A stretch of 64,000 nt of DNA. It comes from Chitinophaga sp. CF118 (GTDB taxonomy: Bacteria > Bacteroidota > Bacteroidia > Chitinophagales > Chitinophagaceae). The stretch's first letter is position 1. Every line of letters begins with the position of its first letter. Of the stretch, positions 9,645-19,700 are shown in pieces. The stretch spans positions 1,116,001-1,180,000 of the forward strand of contig NZ_FOMK01000001.1 of assembly GCF_900112615.1 (NCBI RefSeq), written 5' to 3'. The position numbers and the translations under genes are program-made. A model generated the notes under the pieces. It was given only the letters and a program-made list of their open reading frames with translations. It made no database searches and had not been told where the DNA came from.

Positions 9645-9673
9645 AAAGCCGCCCCTTGGTCGGAAGCGGCTTT
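9645..9673 (-). terminator. Intrinsic terminator of the TlpA gene
   Basis: Inverted repeat AAAGCCGC (9645-9652) with GCGGCTTT (9666-9673), 20 bases after the TlpA-type gene stop; on the minus strand it ends in a run of T residues. Confidence 0.85.
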
Positions 9674-9693
9674 CTATAAAGGTGAATATACTA

Positions 9694-10827
9694 TTAGTTA
9701 GGTAATATTTCAGCCAGTTTCTTGTCCAATGCTTCCCCTCTGAGATTCTTGGCAACAATCTTACCCTGAGGATCCAGCAGGAAGTTCTGAGGTACTGCTC
9801 TTACTCCATACAGCTTGGCTACTGCATTATCCCAGAATTTCAGATCAGAAACATGTGTCCATGTCAGATTATCTTTATTGATAGCCTTTAACCAGGCGTC
9901 ACGGCCGGTCGACTGATCAAGGGATACACTTAATATAGTGAACTGTTTGGATTTGTATTTATTGAAGGCTGCTACTACATTCGGATTTTCTGCACGGCAG
10001 GGACCACACCATGAAGCCCAAAAGTCAATCAGTACATATTTACCCCTGAAATCTTTTAAATTCACAGGCTTGCCCAATGTATCATTCTGTGTAAACCCAG
10101 GTGCTTCTGCTCCTATGGACGTATTTTTCCAATTAGTTATCAGGGTAGCATACTCTTTCCCTTTCCTGCTGCTTTTTACGTCAGGAGATAATTTGCCAAA
10201 GATGGAATCCAGTTCTTTCAGGTTGTCTGGTACACCACCGGCATAACGCTGCAATGCATCCAGACTGATGATAGATTTCGGATTTGCTTTTATATATTCC
10301 AGGTAAACTTTTTTCTCATCACTACGGATTGCCTGACTTTTCGCTTCAATACTTTTCTGAAACTCTTCCGTTTGACGGTTAGCTTCGGGAGTAGCCATAT
10401 ACTCGGCATACAGTGCCATATTCTTCGCTTCTACCGGCTTTAATGCAGTTGTCAGGCGCTGATTGTCAGCATTGACAGGAGAACCGCTAAATGTAGCCTT
10501 ACCCAGTGAATCCGGGCTGTTCAGCGTAATCGTTCCTTTTTCTACATAAAAGATGATAGCATCCCTTTCATTGGGGTTAGGATTAGGCACCACATGCTGC
10601 AATATCAGCATGGCCTGGGTAGGACCATCTGTAATGCCCTTAAACTCGAATATACCATTCTTCAGTTCTACAGAATCCTTTACTTCTATACCATCATTAC
10701 GATACCTCAGGAGGAGTTTTGCAGGGGCATTCAGGCTACCGATCTTACCCTTCAGCACAAAATCGCCCTTCTGGGCAAAAAGTACTGCGGGAAACAGCAG
10801 GAGAGAAAAAAGCAGTGTCTTTTTCAT
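9694..10827 (-). CDS. TlpA-type thiol-disulfide oxidoreductase with DUF4369 domain
   Basis: A 377-residue exported protein common in Bacteroidota. A signal peptide (cut near LFAQK) is followed by a DUF4369 beta domain (about residues 20-120), a helical linker, and a C-terminal thioredoxin/AhpC-TSA domain (about 235-377) with the redox motif WCGPC in DFWASWCGPCRAENP, the cis-Pro region (VRAVPQNFLLDP) and the usual ISVSLDQ strand. It should reduce or isomerise disulfides in periplasmic proteins. It is transcribed as a single gene, ending in a clear terminator. The role of the DUF4369 domain is unknown; it is usually taken to bind a partner or ligand. Confidence 0.92.
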   Translation of the reverse strand: MKKTLLFSLLLFPAVLFAQKGDFVLKGKIGSLNAPAKLLLRYRNDGIEVKDSVELKNGIFEFKGITDGPTQAMLILQHVVPNPNPNERDAIIFYVEKGTITLNSPDSLGKATFSGSPVNADNQRLTTALKPVEAKNMALYAEYMATPEANRQTEEFQKSIEAKSQAIRSDEKKVYLEYIKANPKSIISLDALQRYAGGVPDNLKELDSIFGKLSPDVKSSRKGKEYATLITNWKNTSIGAEAPGFTQNDTLGKPVNLKDFRGKYVLIDFWASWCGPCRAENPNVVAAFNKYKSKQFTILSVSLDQSTGRDAWLKAINKDNLTWTHVSDLKFWDNAVAKLYGVRAVPQNFLLDPQGKIVAKNLRGEALDKKLAEILPN

Positions 10828-10922
10828 GTTGGTTCAGATTTTTTCGTTGTAGCTTAAAAATACCACAATTTAATGAAGTAGAACGTCCATCCATACAGGC
10901 ACTCTCACCATTCATCCACCGT

Positions 10923-12239
10923 CTATTCAATGCCCAGGTCTTTCTGAATTTCTTCCAGTGAGCGCCCTTTTGTTTCCGGCATAATCTTCCAGATGAAGAG
11001 TAATTGCAACAACATCATCACGCTATAGAACACAAAAGAATAAAATCCACCATGTGCACTACCTTCCACAATTACAGGGAACGTCCAGGAAATAATAGCA
11101 GCCATAATCCAATGGGTAAAACTACCCAGGGAACCGCCTTGTGAACGGACAGAATTAGGAAATATTTCGGAGATAAACACCCAGATAACTGCACCCTGCG
11201 AGAAGGCAAAGAAGGCTATAAATCCAATAAGGTAGATGAGTACATTACTGTTAGCTGTATTGATATCCCTGAAAGCATAAGCAGTGAGCCCAAGAAATAC
11301 AATCATACCAATAGAACCTATCAGCATCAGCGTTTTACGGCCAAACTTATCTATCACTGTCATAGCCAGCAAAGTAAACAACAGGTTGGCGGCTCCTATA
11401 TACACGGGTTGCAGATAAGCAGCACTCTTGTCAAAACCTGCCATTTCAAAAATACGGGGAGCATAATACAAAATAGCATTGATCCCTGATAATTGATTGA
11501 ACATCGCCAGCAATACTGCATACAACACAGGTTTCATATATCTTTTCTGAAAGAGAGATTCCTGATGAGCTTTTACAGATTCGCGGATGGCACGCACAGC
11601 ACCGGGTACATCTTTTTCTTCCAGCTTGTTCATTACTGGTATCGCCTCTGCTTCCCGGTTGTTCAGAATAAGCCAGCGGGGACTTTCAGGAATCGTACGC
11701 AGCAAAATCCAGAACAGTCCGGCTGGAATTACCATGATACCCAGCATCCAGCGCCAGGAGTTATCACCCAAATCTACAAACAGGAAGTTGGTGAGATAAG
11801 CAATGAAAATCCCTCCCACAATATTCAGCTGGAAAGAACCAGCCAGCCGGCCTCGTAAATGTGCAGGAGCTATTTCAGAGATGTACATTGGGCCTACTAC
11901 TGAAGAAGCACCTACTGCAATACCTCCGGTAAAACGGAAAAATACAAATAACAGCCATGTGGAAATGGAAGCACAGCCGATGGCAGACAACAAATAAATA
12001 ATAGCGATGGTAAGTAGTACTTTTTTACGGCCATATATTTTTGCAGGTGTACCTACGATTAATGACCCAAGTACCGTACCAATAAGACTGGAGGCGACGG
12101 TAAAGCCATGCCAGAATGAGTTTAACAACCATAATTGCTCTATCGTTTTATCCGCGCCGGATATCACCGCCGTTTCAAAACCAAATAAGAAACCGCCTAT
12201 CGCTGCGATTAATGCTATTCTAACAGGGTAAGAGAACAT
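10923..12239 (-). CDS. MFS sugar porter
   Basis: A 438-residue, 12-span inner-membrane transporter of the sugar porter branch of the major facilitator superfamily (XylE/AraE/GLUT type). Seen motifs: GFETAVISG in helix 1, GRKK in the helix 2-3 loop, PESPRWL after helix 6, GRKT in the helix 8-9 loop, and PETKG after helix 12. It should import a monosaccharide with protons. It is transcribed alone; the start ATG at 12239 is preceded by GGAATATTCC, a 10-base palindrome. The nearby GH39, GH95 and GH43-like genes suggest a pentose or hexose released by them, but nothing in the sequence fixes the substrate. Confidence 0.92.
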   Translation of the reverse strand: MFSYPVRIALIAAIGGFLFGFETAVISGADKTIEQLWLLNSFWHGFTVASSLIGTVLGSLIVGTPAKIYGRKKVLLTIAIIYLLSAIGCASISTWLLFVFFRFTGGIAVGASSVVGPMYISEIAPAHLRGRLAGSFQLNIVGGIFIAYLTNFLFVDLGDNSWRWMLGIMVIPAGLFWILLRTIPESPRWLILNNREAEAIPVMNKLEEKDVPGAVRAIRESVKAHQESLFQKRYMKPVLYAVLLAMFNQLSGINAILYYAPRIFEMAGFDKSAAYLQPVYIGAANLLFTLLAMTVIDKFGRKTLMLIGSIGMIVFLGLTAYAFRDINTANSNVLIYLIGFIAFFAFSQGAVIWVFISEIFPNSVRSQGGSLGSFTHWIMAAIISWTFPVIVEGSAHGGFYSFVFYSVMMLLQLLFIWKIMPETKGRSLEEIQKDLGIE

Positions 12240-12384
12240 GTTTAAGGATTGATTGATGTTATTGTATGGAATATTCCGTGGATGTTACGTGGATCGTTTT
12301 AATGTTTATTTATCGCCGAAAAAATTAAACATAAAAAACTACATATACAATAACTGATTATATTTTCTCCTCTTATAAAAAGAA

Positions 12385-12408
12385 AAGCCAGTCTTTTCAG
12401 ACCGGCTT
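12385..12408 (-). terminator. Intrinsic terminator of the small secreted protein gene
   Basis: Arms AAGCCAGTCT and AGACCGGCTT (one wobble, four-base loop), about 30 bases after the stop of the 122-residue protein; on the minus strand followed by TTTTCTTTTT. Confidence 0.8.
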
Positions 12409-12437
12409 CAAAAACTTTTTAACTTTAAACAAAAAGG

Positions 12438-12806
12438 TTAATACGGACTGTAGAAATCCAGTGTATAACCTGCCTGATTAGTGTAAATACCCAACTGTAC
12501 ACCGGAAATATTTAATGATGCTTTCATACCGGTAGCAAGGTACACACTATTGCCAGTAGCAGTGAAACCGTAAGAGCCAACTGAAACATTACTTGAATTG
12601 TAGAAAGTAATAGAAGAAGGTATCTGACCACTTCCGGAAATAGAGTAAGTCATTATACCCTGAGAAGTTTGGACATCACCCGTTAAAGGCCATGACGAAA
12701 TAGTTAATGGTGCTTTAAGAACTTTGTGTGTACGGTGATTAACAACCGTAAAGCTGGACATTGAGAAAAACGTGCATACTAATGCAAAGGATAACAGTGC
12801 TTTCAT
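12438..12806 (-). CDS. Small secreted protein, unknown function
   Basis: A 122-residue protein with a signal peptide (MKALLSFALVCTFFSMSSFT) and a mature part of about 100 residues that is rich in Ser, Thr, Gly and Tyr and probably all-beta (GIMTYSISGSGQIPSS, SVYLATGMKASLNISG). It has no cysteine in the mature region and no lipobox. I recognise no family. It has its own terminator and is bracketed by the sugar porter and the aldo/keto reductase, which give no hint of a role. Confidence 0.65.
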   Translation of the reverse strand: MKALLSFALVCTFFSMSSFTVVNHRTHKVLKAPLTISSWPLTGDVQTSQGIMTYSISGSGQIPSSITFYNSSNVSVGSYGFTATGNSVYLATGMKASLNISGVQLGIYTNQAGYTLDFYSPY

Positions 12807-12911
12807 TTGATGGGATTGTGGGTTGGGTTTAAAATTATATCATACTAAATGTATAATTATTTCTTCGTTTATGCTTAATTTATTTTGTCTGTTTTAAATC
12901 CATCTATAAAA

Positions 12912-12940
12912 AAAGGTTGGCCTTTAACAGACCAACCTTT
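12912..12940 (-). terminator. Intrinsic terminator of the aldo/keto reductase gene
   Basis: Perfect nine-base arms AAAGGTTGG and CCAACCTTT (12912-12920, 12932-12940), about 20 bases after the reductase stop, followed on the minus strand by a T-rich stretch. Confidence 0.8.
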
Positions 12941-12958
12941 ATACAAGATCAAACAAAA

Positions 12959-13801
12959 TTATTTCGATAATTCTGTAAATTCTTCTTCAGATAATTCGAT
13001 GTTTGCAGCCGCCATATTTTCCTTCAGATGCTCCAATGATTTAGTGCCAGGAATCAGCAGAATATTGGCAGATCTTTTCAGTAACCAGGCCAATGCTATC
13101 TGCGATGTTACAGCTCCATGTTTAGCCGCTATTTTGTTAATCTTATCTGCCAGTTTATCCGGGCCGGAAGCAAGCGGATACCAGGGAATAAATGCCATAT
13201 TACGCTTTGCAGTGTAATCCACAACCTCTTCCCATTGCCTGTTACCCAGATTGTATAAATTCTGCACAGATACAATAGGCAATATTTTCTCAGCCTGCTC
13301 TATCTGTGTAATGTTTACCTCAGATAAACCCACATATCTGATCTTACCTGCTTTCACAGCTTCCACTACAGGAGCAAGCGTTTCTTCTACCGGCACCTTC
13401 GGATCAAAACGATGCAATTGCCACAGATCTATTGTATCCACTTTCAGGCGTTTCAAACTACCTTCTATATTTTCGCGGATAAACGCCGGCGTTCCATTAG
13501 CTATCCATTGACCAGGACCGGGACGTTCAAAACCTCCTTTGGTAGCAATCACCACATCCTTTTTATAAGGATACAAAGCATCTGCTATCAGCACTTCATT
13601 GGTTTTAGGACCATATGCTTCAGCTGTATCAATAAAATTCACGCCTTGCTCAACAGCTTTTTGCAATACTTTTTTCGCATTCTCACGATCAGCTACATCT
13701 CCAAATACACCAGTTCCGGTTAACTGCATTCCTCCATAACCAAGACGATTGATTTCAAGCTGACCTCCTAATTTAAATGTCAACGATTGTTTAGTTTTCA
13801 T
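12959..13801 (-). CDS. Aldo/keto reductase
   Basis: A 280-residue NADPH-dependent oxidoreductase with the TIM-barrel aldo/keto reductase fold. The catalytic tetrad is present: Asp and Tyr in FIDTAEAYGPKTNE, Lys in VIATKGG, His in LWQLHRFD. The C-terminal part (LLIPGTKSLEHLKEN) holds the nucleotide-phosphate binding loop. It resembles the YajO/oxidoreductase branch that reduces assorted aldehydes. It is followed by its own terminator and separated by 60 bases from the GH43-like gene stop region upstream, so it may be read through from the glycosidase cluster. Confidence 0.92.
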   Translation of the reverse strand: MKTKQSLTFKLGGQLEINRLGYGGMQLTGTGVFGDVADRENAKKVLQKAVEQGVNFIDTAEAYGPKTNEVLIADALYPYKKDVVIATKGGFERPGPGQWIANGTPAFIRENIEGSLKRLKVDTIDLWQLHRFDPKVPVEETLAPVVEAVKAGKIRYVGLSEVNITQIEQAEKILPIVSVQNLYNLGNRQWEEVVDYTAKRNMAFIPWYPLASGPDKLADKINKIAAKHGAVTSQIALAWLLKRSANILLIPGTKSLEHLKENMAAANIELSEEEFTELSK

Positions 13802-13861
13802 CTTTAAGCAATTAAGTTTAAAAAATCCTTTCAGCTACTGCTGCATTATACATGCCAAAGG

Positions 13862-14782
13862 TTATTTAATTGCCCGTAATTCCTCATTACTAATTTTAAA
13901 GATAGTTCCATGACGGATGCCAGTGGGCAAACTGATCTTATCAGACACATCTTTCCAGTGTTCCAGATCTGTAGACATAATGGCACCATAACGATGATCC
14001 GTATACCGGTCAAAATACACCAGCCACTCCTTGCCCAATTGCAATGTTGTAGGACCTTCTGCCCAGTATTTCCCGGTAATGGGAATGCCAGCTTTGCTAT
14101 AAGGACCTGTAAGTTTGTCACTGTATGCAAGTCGCAGGTTTTTCTGTGCCGGTTCTATCGTCTCATCCTTCATTACCATCATGAATTTTTTGCCTGCTTT
14201 TACAATAGTCGCATCAATCACATTAAATCCTGGATCGTACAAAAGTTGAGTGGGCGTATACGTTTTAAAATCTTTGGTGGTAACATAATACAACCTGTGG
14301 TTGTAACCACTCTCCTTTCCGGAAGCGGTTTCCTGGTATTTACCGGTAATAGTGGTAGCCCAGTAAATCATGTAGGTACCGGTTTTCTTATCATAAGTAA
14401 TTTCAGGAGCCCAGCAGTTTCGTGCACCGGCTTCCTGGTCCATTACTGGCAAGTATTCCTGCTGCGACCAGTGAATCAAATCTTTTGAACTGGCATGTCC
14501 GATTCCCTTATCATTCCAGCTAACAGTCCATACCATATGAAACAGTCCATCTCCACCCCTGATGATACAGGGATCACGCATCAGTTTATCATTACTGACC
14601 GTAGGAGTCAGAAAGGACTGATCATTTTTTAAGGCTGTCCACTTATACCCATCTTTACTATAAGCCAGGTGTAGCCCGTCTTCACCATTTCCTCTGAAAT
14701 AAGCAAACACATACACATTCTGCGCGGTAGCAGAAAATATGGTAATGAAGATGGCCAGTATACTTAAGAAACTTCTTTTCAT
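13862..14782 (-). CDS. GH43-like five-bladed propeller glycosidase
   Basis: A 306-residue secreted protein (signal peptide ending near FSATAQ) of the glycoside hydrolase 43 type. It shows RGNGEDGLHLAYSKDGYKW at the start, RDPCIIRGGDGLFHMVW with a candidate catalytic Asp, NCWAPEITYDKKTGTYMIYW in the middle, and AEGPTTLQL with a candidate general-acid Glu. This family holds arabinofuranosidases, xylosidases and related exo-enzymes. It lies nine bases after the GH95 gene on the same strand, so the two are co-transcribed. I cannot assign a subfamily or substrate from reading alone. Confidence 0.78.
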   Translation of the reverse strand: MKRSFLSILAIFITIFSATAQNVYVFAYFRGNGEDGLHLAYSKDGYKWTALKNDQSFLTPTVSNDKLMRDPCIIRGGDGLFHMVWTVSWNDKGIGHASSKDLIHWSQQEYLPVMDQEAGARNCWAPEITYDKKTGTYMIYWATTITGKYQETASGKESGYNHRLYYVTTKDFKTYTPTQLLYDPGFNVIDATIVKAGKKFMMVMKDETIEPAQKNLRLAYSDKLTGPYSKAGIPITGKYWAEGPTTLQLGKEWLVYFDRYTDHRYGAIMSTDLEHWKDVSDKISLPTGIRHGTIFKISNEELRAIK

Positions 14783-14791
14783 GTACTAAAG

Positions 14792-17224
14792 TTACTTTTC
14801 AAAAACATATAATTTACCTTTTTGTGCCTGCACATCATATAGAAAAGTAGCAGGCAATGTAAGCGGTTGTACTTTTGCAGGATTCACAACAAGGGGTTGA
14901 GCAACAACAGGTGTCTGATAGAATGGATTAGGATTATCTCCTGAAGCTTCTTTCAGTGCCACACCAGCGGATTTCAACTTATTCGGCACACGCAGACGGC
15001 AGTTACCATCCAGGTTAGCTTTGATAATTAATTTCACTACCTGCCCATCTTTCCACTCAAGCTCCATAATTTCAAATCCTCCCCTGGCACGTAATCCTTT
15101 AATGCTTCCTTTTCCTGCCCATGCTGCCGGTAAGGCAGGTAATAATTGAATAGCCCCATCATAGCTCTGCATCAGCATTTCTGTGATACCGGAAGTACAT
15201 CCAAAGTTACCATCTATCTGAAATGGAGCATGTGCATCAAACAGGTTGGTGTAAGTACCTCCACCTTTTTTACCTACAGGCATTAACTGGTTCGTGATTA
15301 ATTTCAATGCATGTTCACCATTTAGTAAACGTGCCCACCAGTTTACTTTCCAGCCCATACTCCAGCCGGTAGATACATCTCCGCGTTGCAATAAAGTTGT
15401 ATTCGCTGCACTGTATAATGCAGGTGTACGATAGGGAGAAATCTGTGAAGAAGGAAACAATCCATATAAGTGTGAGATATGACGATGATGATCTTCCGGA
15501 TCATCGAGATCATGCAGCCATTCCTGTAGTTGCCCATATTGCCCTATCTGCATAGGAGGCAGACGTTTGCGGATCATTTTCAATGTGTCGGTAAACGCAG
15601 CATCCTTCTTTAATATTTCTGCTGCATTAATAGCCGCACTTAACATATCAAATACAATCTGGTTGTCCATTGTGGTGCCTGCATCAAAAGAAACTCCTGG
15701 TCTTTCTTTAGGTGCATTTTCAGGAGAAGTGCCGGGATTGATGACAAGCCATTTATGTGTAGGTTCTTCCTGTAAGTCATCTACAAAAAACATTGCAGCA
15801 CCTTTGATGGCAGGATATACATCCGCTAAATATTTCTGATCTCCGTTATACAGATATTTCTCCCATAGATGCTGACTTAACCATGCCCCTCCCATACTCC
15901 AGATACCATGAAAAACTTTATCTACCGGCCCTGTGATACGCCACAGGTCTGTATTATGATGCGCTACCCATCCTCTTGCACCATATACTGTCCGTGCTGT
16001 TCCCTGCCCGGTGACAGACAACTCTTTTACCATCTGGATCAAAGGTTGATGCATCTCCGGCAGGTTGTCTTTTTCTGCCGGCCAGTAGTTCATTTCTGTA
16101 TTGATGTTGATGGTGTATTTACTATCCCATGGTGGTAACATTTCACCATTCCAGATGCCCTGTAAATTGGCTGGTTGTCCGCCGGGTTGTGAACAGGAGA
16201 TCAACAGATAACGGCCAAACTGGAAATACAATGCCACGAACTGCGGATCATTCACTTTTGAAAAATTCAGCAGTCGTTCATCTGTGGGCGCATTGGCAGC
16301 ATCAGTTGTTCCCAGATCTATTTGCACCCGGTTAAAATAATGCTGGTATGCAGCTATATGTTCCTTTAATAATTGCGGATATGGTTTAGTTGGGAGATAA
16401 CTTACCGCACGTTTTACAGCATCTGCACTCAAATCATGATAGTTCACATAATTAGTAGCGATGGAAATATAGATGAGCGCTGTCGTGGCATGACTAACAC
16501 TCACAGCAGTATCGGTAGTGGAAATCTTTCCATCAGGGGTGGTGATTCTCGCAATACCATGAAAGTTCACCTTTCCTTCCACGCCTTCATGACTGCCAGT
16601 AGTACCATTCACTACAAGGTCTTTACCATTGGCCTTGATAGTAGCATTCTTCTGCGGTGTAGACAAGTAAGCATTAAAAGTCAATGTTCCCGGCTGACTG
16701 CTCGTTAGTCTTACAATGATACACTGTGCAGGAACAGAGGCAAAAACTTCTCTTTTATAATGCACCCCTGCTACAGTGTAGGTAGTGGTTGCTATTGCCT
16801 TTTCAATATCCAGTTCACGGTAATAATCTGTGTAGTTTTCATGACCGGGAAAAATGATGTTCAAATTGCCCACCGGCTGAAACATTTGCCCCATTGAGGT
16901 ACGGCTCTGTATTTTTTGTCCTGCAATGTCCTGTGCTTCTTTCTGTTTGCCGGCAAAGATTAGTTTTCTTATTTCCGGTAATGCCGCCAGAGCATCGGGG
17001 TTATCATTACGATTAGGACTACCGGTCCATACGGTTGATTCATTCAACTGTATCCTTTCCATGCCGGGATTACCAAACACCATACCACCAAGGTGGCCAT
17101 TACCAACTGGCAATGCGGCTGTCCACGTATCTCCGGCGGGCTGCCGGTACCATAACTTCAGGGGTTGTTGTGCAAATGTTTTCAGCGTGAGCAGACTCAC
17201 GAACAGAAGGGTTAATTTTTTCAT
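14792..17224 (-). CDS. GH95 alpha-L-fucosidase/galactosidase-like enzyme
   Basis: An 810-residue secreted glycosidase of family GH95 (signal peptide [19 protein letters not shown]). The N-terminal beta-sandwich opens with [23 protein letters not shown] as a family hallmark; the (alpha/alpha)6 catalytic barrel carries [13 protein letters not shown], which holds the conserved Asn pair that activates water in characterised members, and [18 protein letters not shown] and [17 protein letters not shown] later. GH95 enzymes invert and release alpha-1,2-L-fucose or alpha-L-galactose from non-reducing ends. It sits between GH39 and GH43-like genes, suggesting joint attack on a branched plant or microbial heteropolysaccharide. 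Confidence 0.93.
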   Translation of the reverse strand: MKKLTLLFVSLLTLKTFAQQPLKLWYRQPAGDTWTAALPVGNGHLGGMVFGNPGMERIQLNESTVWTGSPNRNDNPDALAALPEIRKLIFAGKQKEAQDIAGQKIQSRTSMGQMFQPVGNLNIIFPGHENYTDYYRELDIEKAIATTTYTVAGVHYKREVFASVPAQCIIVRLTSSQPGTLTFNAYLSTPQKNATIKANGKDLVVNGTTGSHEGVEGKVNFHGIARITTPDGKISTTDTAVSVSHATTALIYISIATNYVNYHDLSADAVKRAVSYLPTKPYPQLLKEHIAAYQHYFNRVQIDLGTTDAANAPTDERLLNFSKVNDPQFVALYFQFGRYLLISCSQPGGQPANLQGIWNGEMLPPWDSKYTININTEMNYWPAEKDNLPEMHQPLIQMVKELSVTGQGTARTVYGARGWVAHHNTDLWRITGPVDKVFHGIWSMGGAWLSQHLWEKYLYNGDQKYLADVYPAIKGAAMFFVDDLQEEPTHKWLVINPGTSPENAPKERPGVSFDAGTTMDNQIVFDMLSAAINAAEILKKDAAFTDTLKMIRKRLPPMQIGQYGQLQEWLHDLDDPEDHHRHISHLYGLFPSSQISPYRTPALYSAANTTLLQRGDVSTGWSMGWKVNWWARLLNGEHALKLITNQLMPVGKKGGGTYTNLFDAHAPFQIDGNFGCTSGITEMLMQSYDGAIQLLPALPAAWAGKGSIKGLRARGGFEIMELEWKDGQVVKLIIKANLDGNCRLRVPNKLKSAGVALKEASGDNPNPFYQTPVVAQPLVVNPAKVQPLTLPATFLYDVQAQKGKLYVFEK

Positions 17225-17424
17225 AAATGGAATTATTTCGGGTAAGCAGGGGACTCAATCCTGCTTACCTGTTATATTTTTCGTTTCATTAATAAACAGT
17301 ATTATTCCGGATTATTTTTAATTGATAAATATTTCCGGAATAATAATTTCGACCTGTCAGTATTATTTTACACAATATAATTATCCTGCTATTTATTACT
17401 TAGCACCGGAATATTTTCCGGTTA
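17225..17424. repeat. Inverted-repeat-rich gap between GH39 and GH95 genes
   Basis: The 200-base AT-rich gap contains three stem-loops: a perfect 10-base pair GGTAAGCAGG/CCTGCTTACC (17241-17250, 17260-17269), an 11-base pair ATTATTCCGGA/TCCGGAATAAT (17301-17311, 17334-17344), and ACCGGAA/TTCCGGT (17405-17422) directly after the GH39 stop. None is followed by a clear T-run on the minus strand. They probably shape the mRNA between the two genes; the first lies 17 bases ahead of the GH95 start. Confidence 0.5.
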
Positions 17425-18966
17425 CTAGGCTAATTCATCAATGAGTACAACATCCCATGATTTTAATGATTTACCTACCTGTAATACACCTGTAGTACTA
17501 GCAAGGATTTGTTCTTCTCTCACAGCCATTGCCATCTGTTGCAAAGTATGCGCCTGTTCTTTTGTTGGCACTTCCGGACTGCCGGCATCTTTCCAGGAAT
17601 GTACAGCATTTCCATTATCACGATCCAGTATTTCTACATTAAAGCGCGCATCAGGATGCACGTTTGTCAATTTTAAATTAAAGGCACGCTCTTCTCCCAT
17701 ATTCAGTATCTGCTCTGGAGCACCAGTTGGTACTGTCCTTATACCAGTCGGGTAATTATACACGATTGCAGTGATCCTTTTGGAATCTTTATGACGTGTT
17801 ATTACAATCCCATCTTTATTATATAGCATTTCATCGCCCAGTAAATGCAGCAGACGATAAGCATGAAACGATGGTTTAGGAATACCCTGATTGTTCAACA
17901 ATCCAACACCGCCATGAAAAGCATCACCAGCCCCGGTTTCATCATATCCATCTGTGAATGATGTATAAGCAAGAGAATCTACCAATCCTATACAATCTGC
18001 ATTTACCCGGATGATATAAGCCGCTGCCGGTAAACTATCATGCATAACATCGCGGGGGCTTGCACTGGAATTCCATTCTGTCAGATGAATTTCTGCCTGG
18101 GGAAATGCACTCTTGCGTACCACTCCGTTCAACCATTGCAGATCTTTTAATGTAGCATCCACCTCTCTTGCCATACCAGCATCAGTTGGATAAGGATGAA
18201 GAGACACAAAATCCAATGCTAATTTTTCAGTAGCACAATAAGCCAGGAACTCTTCTATCCACGGGCCTTTACCATCAGCACCAAAACTGCTGGTAGCAGG
18301 GCCGCCTACACGCAGACGGGGAGAAACTGCTTTTATTGCCTGTACCGATGTTTTATACAGTTCAAAGTATTGTGCTTTGGTACCTTCCCACCAGTTGTGC
18401 TGATCCGGTTCATTCCACACTTCAAAATACCAGGTGCTTACCTCTTCAATCCCCCAGCGTTCTATACAATGTTTTGCAAAACCAGTCATCATATCGCCCC
18501 ACTTAACTAATTCTGAGGGTGCCATTACGTGTGCTTTCCACCAGAACTGGGTGCTCTGACTGCCCGCTATTTCTTTTGGGAAAACACTTAACTCTACGAA
18601 AGGCTTCACACCTGATTTTAACATCTTATCGTACAGTTCATCTACATATTGCCAGTTGTATACTGTAGTTCCATTATTGCTTTTAAACACATACATGTCA
18701 TCATGGAATATTCCATGACAACGGCTATATTCAAATCCACACTGTTTCTTGCTAAACTGTAACTGCTCCAGCCAGGTAGCACGTAATCCTTCACTTGCCC
18801 TGCCTCCACCTACAGTTTTACTCCAGAAATGAGTAAAAGGCTTCCCCGGTGCCTTCCCATCAATAATAATTGGTTCCCATAATGTATTTCCTTTCATCAT
18901 CCCAGGCAATAGCGCAGTACCTGCAGCTGTAATAAATGCCTGCTTTAGAAAACGTCTTCTTTCCAT
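17425..18966 (-). CDS. GH39-like glycosidase, exported by a Tat-like signal
   Basis: A 513-residue glycoside hydrolase of clan GH-A, closest to family GH39 (beta-xylosidase and relatives). The acid/base Glu lies in WYFEVWNEPDQHNWW near residue 180, and the nucleophile Glu in EIHLTEWNSSASPRD near residue 300; a C-terminal beta-sandwich follows. The N-terminus MERRRFLKQAFITAAG looks like a twin-arginine-type signal, though the RRxFLK order is variant. It heads the GH39-GH95-GH43 group, and a LacI-type palindrome lies 163 bases upstream. Bases 17425-17427 are the stop codon TAG. Confidence 0.87.
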   Translation of the reverse strand: MERRRFLKQAFITAAGTALLPGMMKGNTLWEPIIIDGKAPGKPFTHFWSKTVGGGRASEGLRATWLEQLQFSKKQCGFEYSRCHGIFHDDMYVFKSNNGTTVYNWQYVDELYDKMLKSGVKPFVELSVFPKEIAGSQSTQFWWKAHVMAPSELVKWGDMMTGFAKHCIERWGIEEVSTWYFEVWNEPDQHNWWEGTKAQYFELYKTSVQAIKAVSPRLRVGGPATSSFGADGKGPWIEEFLAYCATEKLALDFVSLHPYPTDAGMAREVDATLKDLQWLNGVVRKSAFPQAEIHLTEWNSSASPRDVMHDSLPAAAYIIRVNADCIGLVDSLAYTSFTDGYDETGAGDAFHGGVGLLNNQGIPKPSFHAYRLLHLLGDEMLYNKDGIVITRHKDSKRITAIVYNYPTGIRTVPTGAPEQILNMGEERAFNLKLTNVHPDARFNVEILDRDNGNAVHSWKDAGSPEVPTKEQAHTLQQMAMAVREEQILASTTGVLQVGKSLKSWDVVLIDELA

Positions 18967-19128
18967 GATATATATAGGGTTCTTTTAAAACTACTGTGCC
19001 TCATCCCTGATTTGCAACCGGACTGTTTTCCATAATTAATACCGCAGTACGGCATAGGAATAGTGCTGATTATTTAATACCAAAATATGCGAATAATATA
19101 TTACAATGTTACAGCTTTTTCTGAAAGT

Positions 19129-19142
19129 TGCAAACGTTTGCA
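19129..19142. promoter_or_regulatory. LacI/GalR-type operator upstream of the GH39 operon
   Basis: The 14-base perfect palindrome TGCAAACGTTTGCA fits the LacI-family operator pattern TGnAAnCGnTTnCA at every defined position. It lies in the 509-base gap 18967-19475 between the GH39 gene (minus) and the small membrane protein (plus). The rest of that gap is AT-rich and I see no gene or RNA in it. No LacI-family gene is in the window, so the regulator must be encoded elsewhere. Confidence 0.6.
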
Positions 19143-19475
19143 CAAGTCATTGATAACTACTAACATATAATAGAAATTCACTACAGTTCCTAAATTACTT
19201 AATTCATTCAATAAATTCAACATATTTATCAACCTATTTGCAAAATATTTTACAATTGATTGATTTACAACAAGCGTACGATATTAAGTATTTCAAGTAT
19301 CACTTATTTTAGAGTAGAATTACTTTCCTAACTGATCGATCAGCCCGGTATCAGATAATACGGATTCGGGACATATATTGTCACTTTGTCGCAGGATAAA
19401 AAACACTTTGCCAGATTCCCTGTAGTAATGACAGGAGGGGGCATGCAATTTGCTAATCCTATTAAAAGACTTTCC

Positions 19476-19670
19476 ATGGAAAAACGAATACTGGGCATCA
19501 TCCTCACATTACTAGGAGTGGCCGGTCTTATCCTGTCGGCTGTTAACTTCCTGAATAGCAGTGGTGCGGAGAGAAGTGTAAAGACAATTATCGTCTTCTC
19601 CATTCTCGGTGCTATCTTCTTCTTTGCGGGCATTGGCCTGATCCGGAATACCAAAGATAAACCATCCTGA
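19476..19670 (+). CDS. Small two-span membrane protein
   Basis: A 64-residue protein with two hydrophobic segments (RILGIILTLLGVAGLILSAV and TIIVFSILGAIFFFAGIGLI) and a short lysine-rich tail. The ATG at 19476 is preferred because the segment starts MEKRILG, as in similar short proteins I recall from Bacteroidota; an upstream ATG at 19443, behind a GGAGGGGG stretch, would add 11 residues. Function unknown. It ends 30 bases before the ABC exporter gene on the same strand and may be co-transcribed with it. Confidence 0.65.
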   Translation: MEKRILGIILTLLGVAGLILSAVNFLNSSGAERSVKTIIVFSILGAIFFFAGIGLIRNTKDKPS

Positions 19671-19700
19671 TAATGGTGTAGTTTTTGCGCACACTGCGGC

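Noticed and set aside
18707..18720. Palindrome ATGGAATATTCCAT in the GH39 gene, sharing a core with GGAATATTCC ahead of the sugar porter
   Set aside because: It lies in coding sequence and the shared core is short; a chance match is the simplest view.
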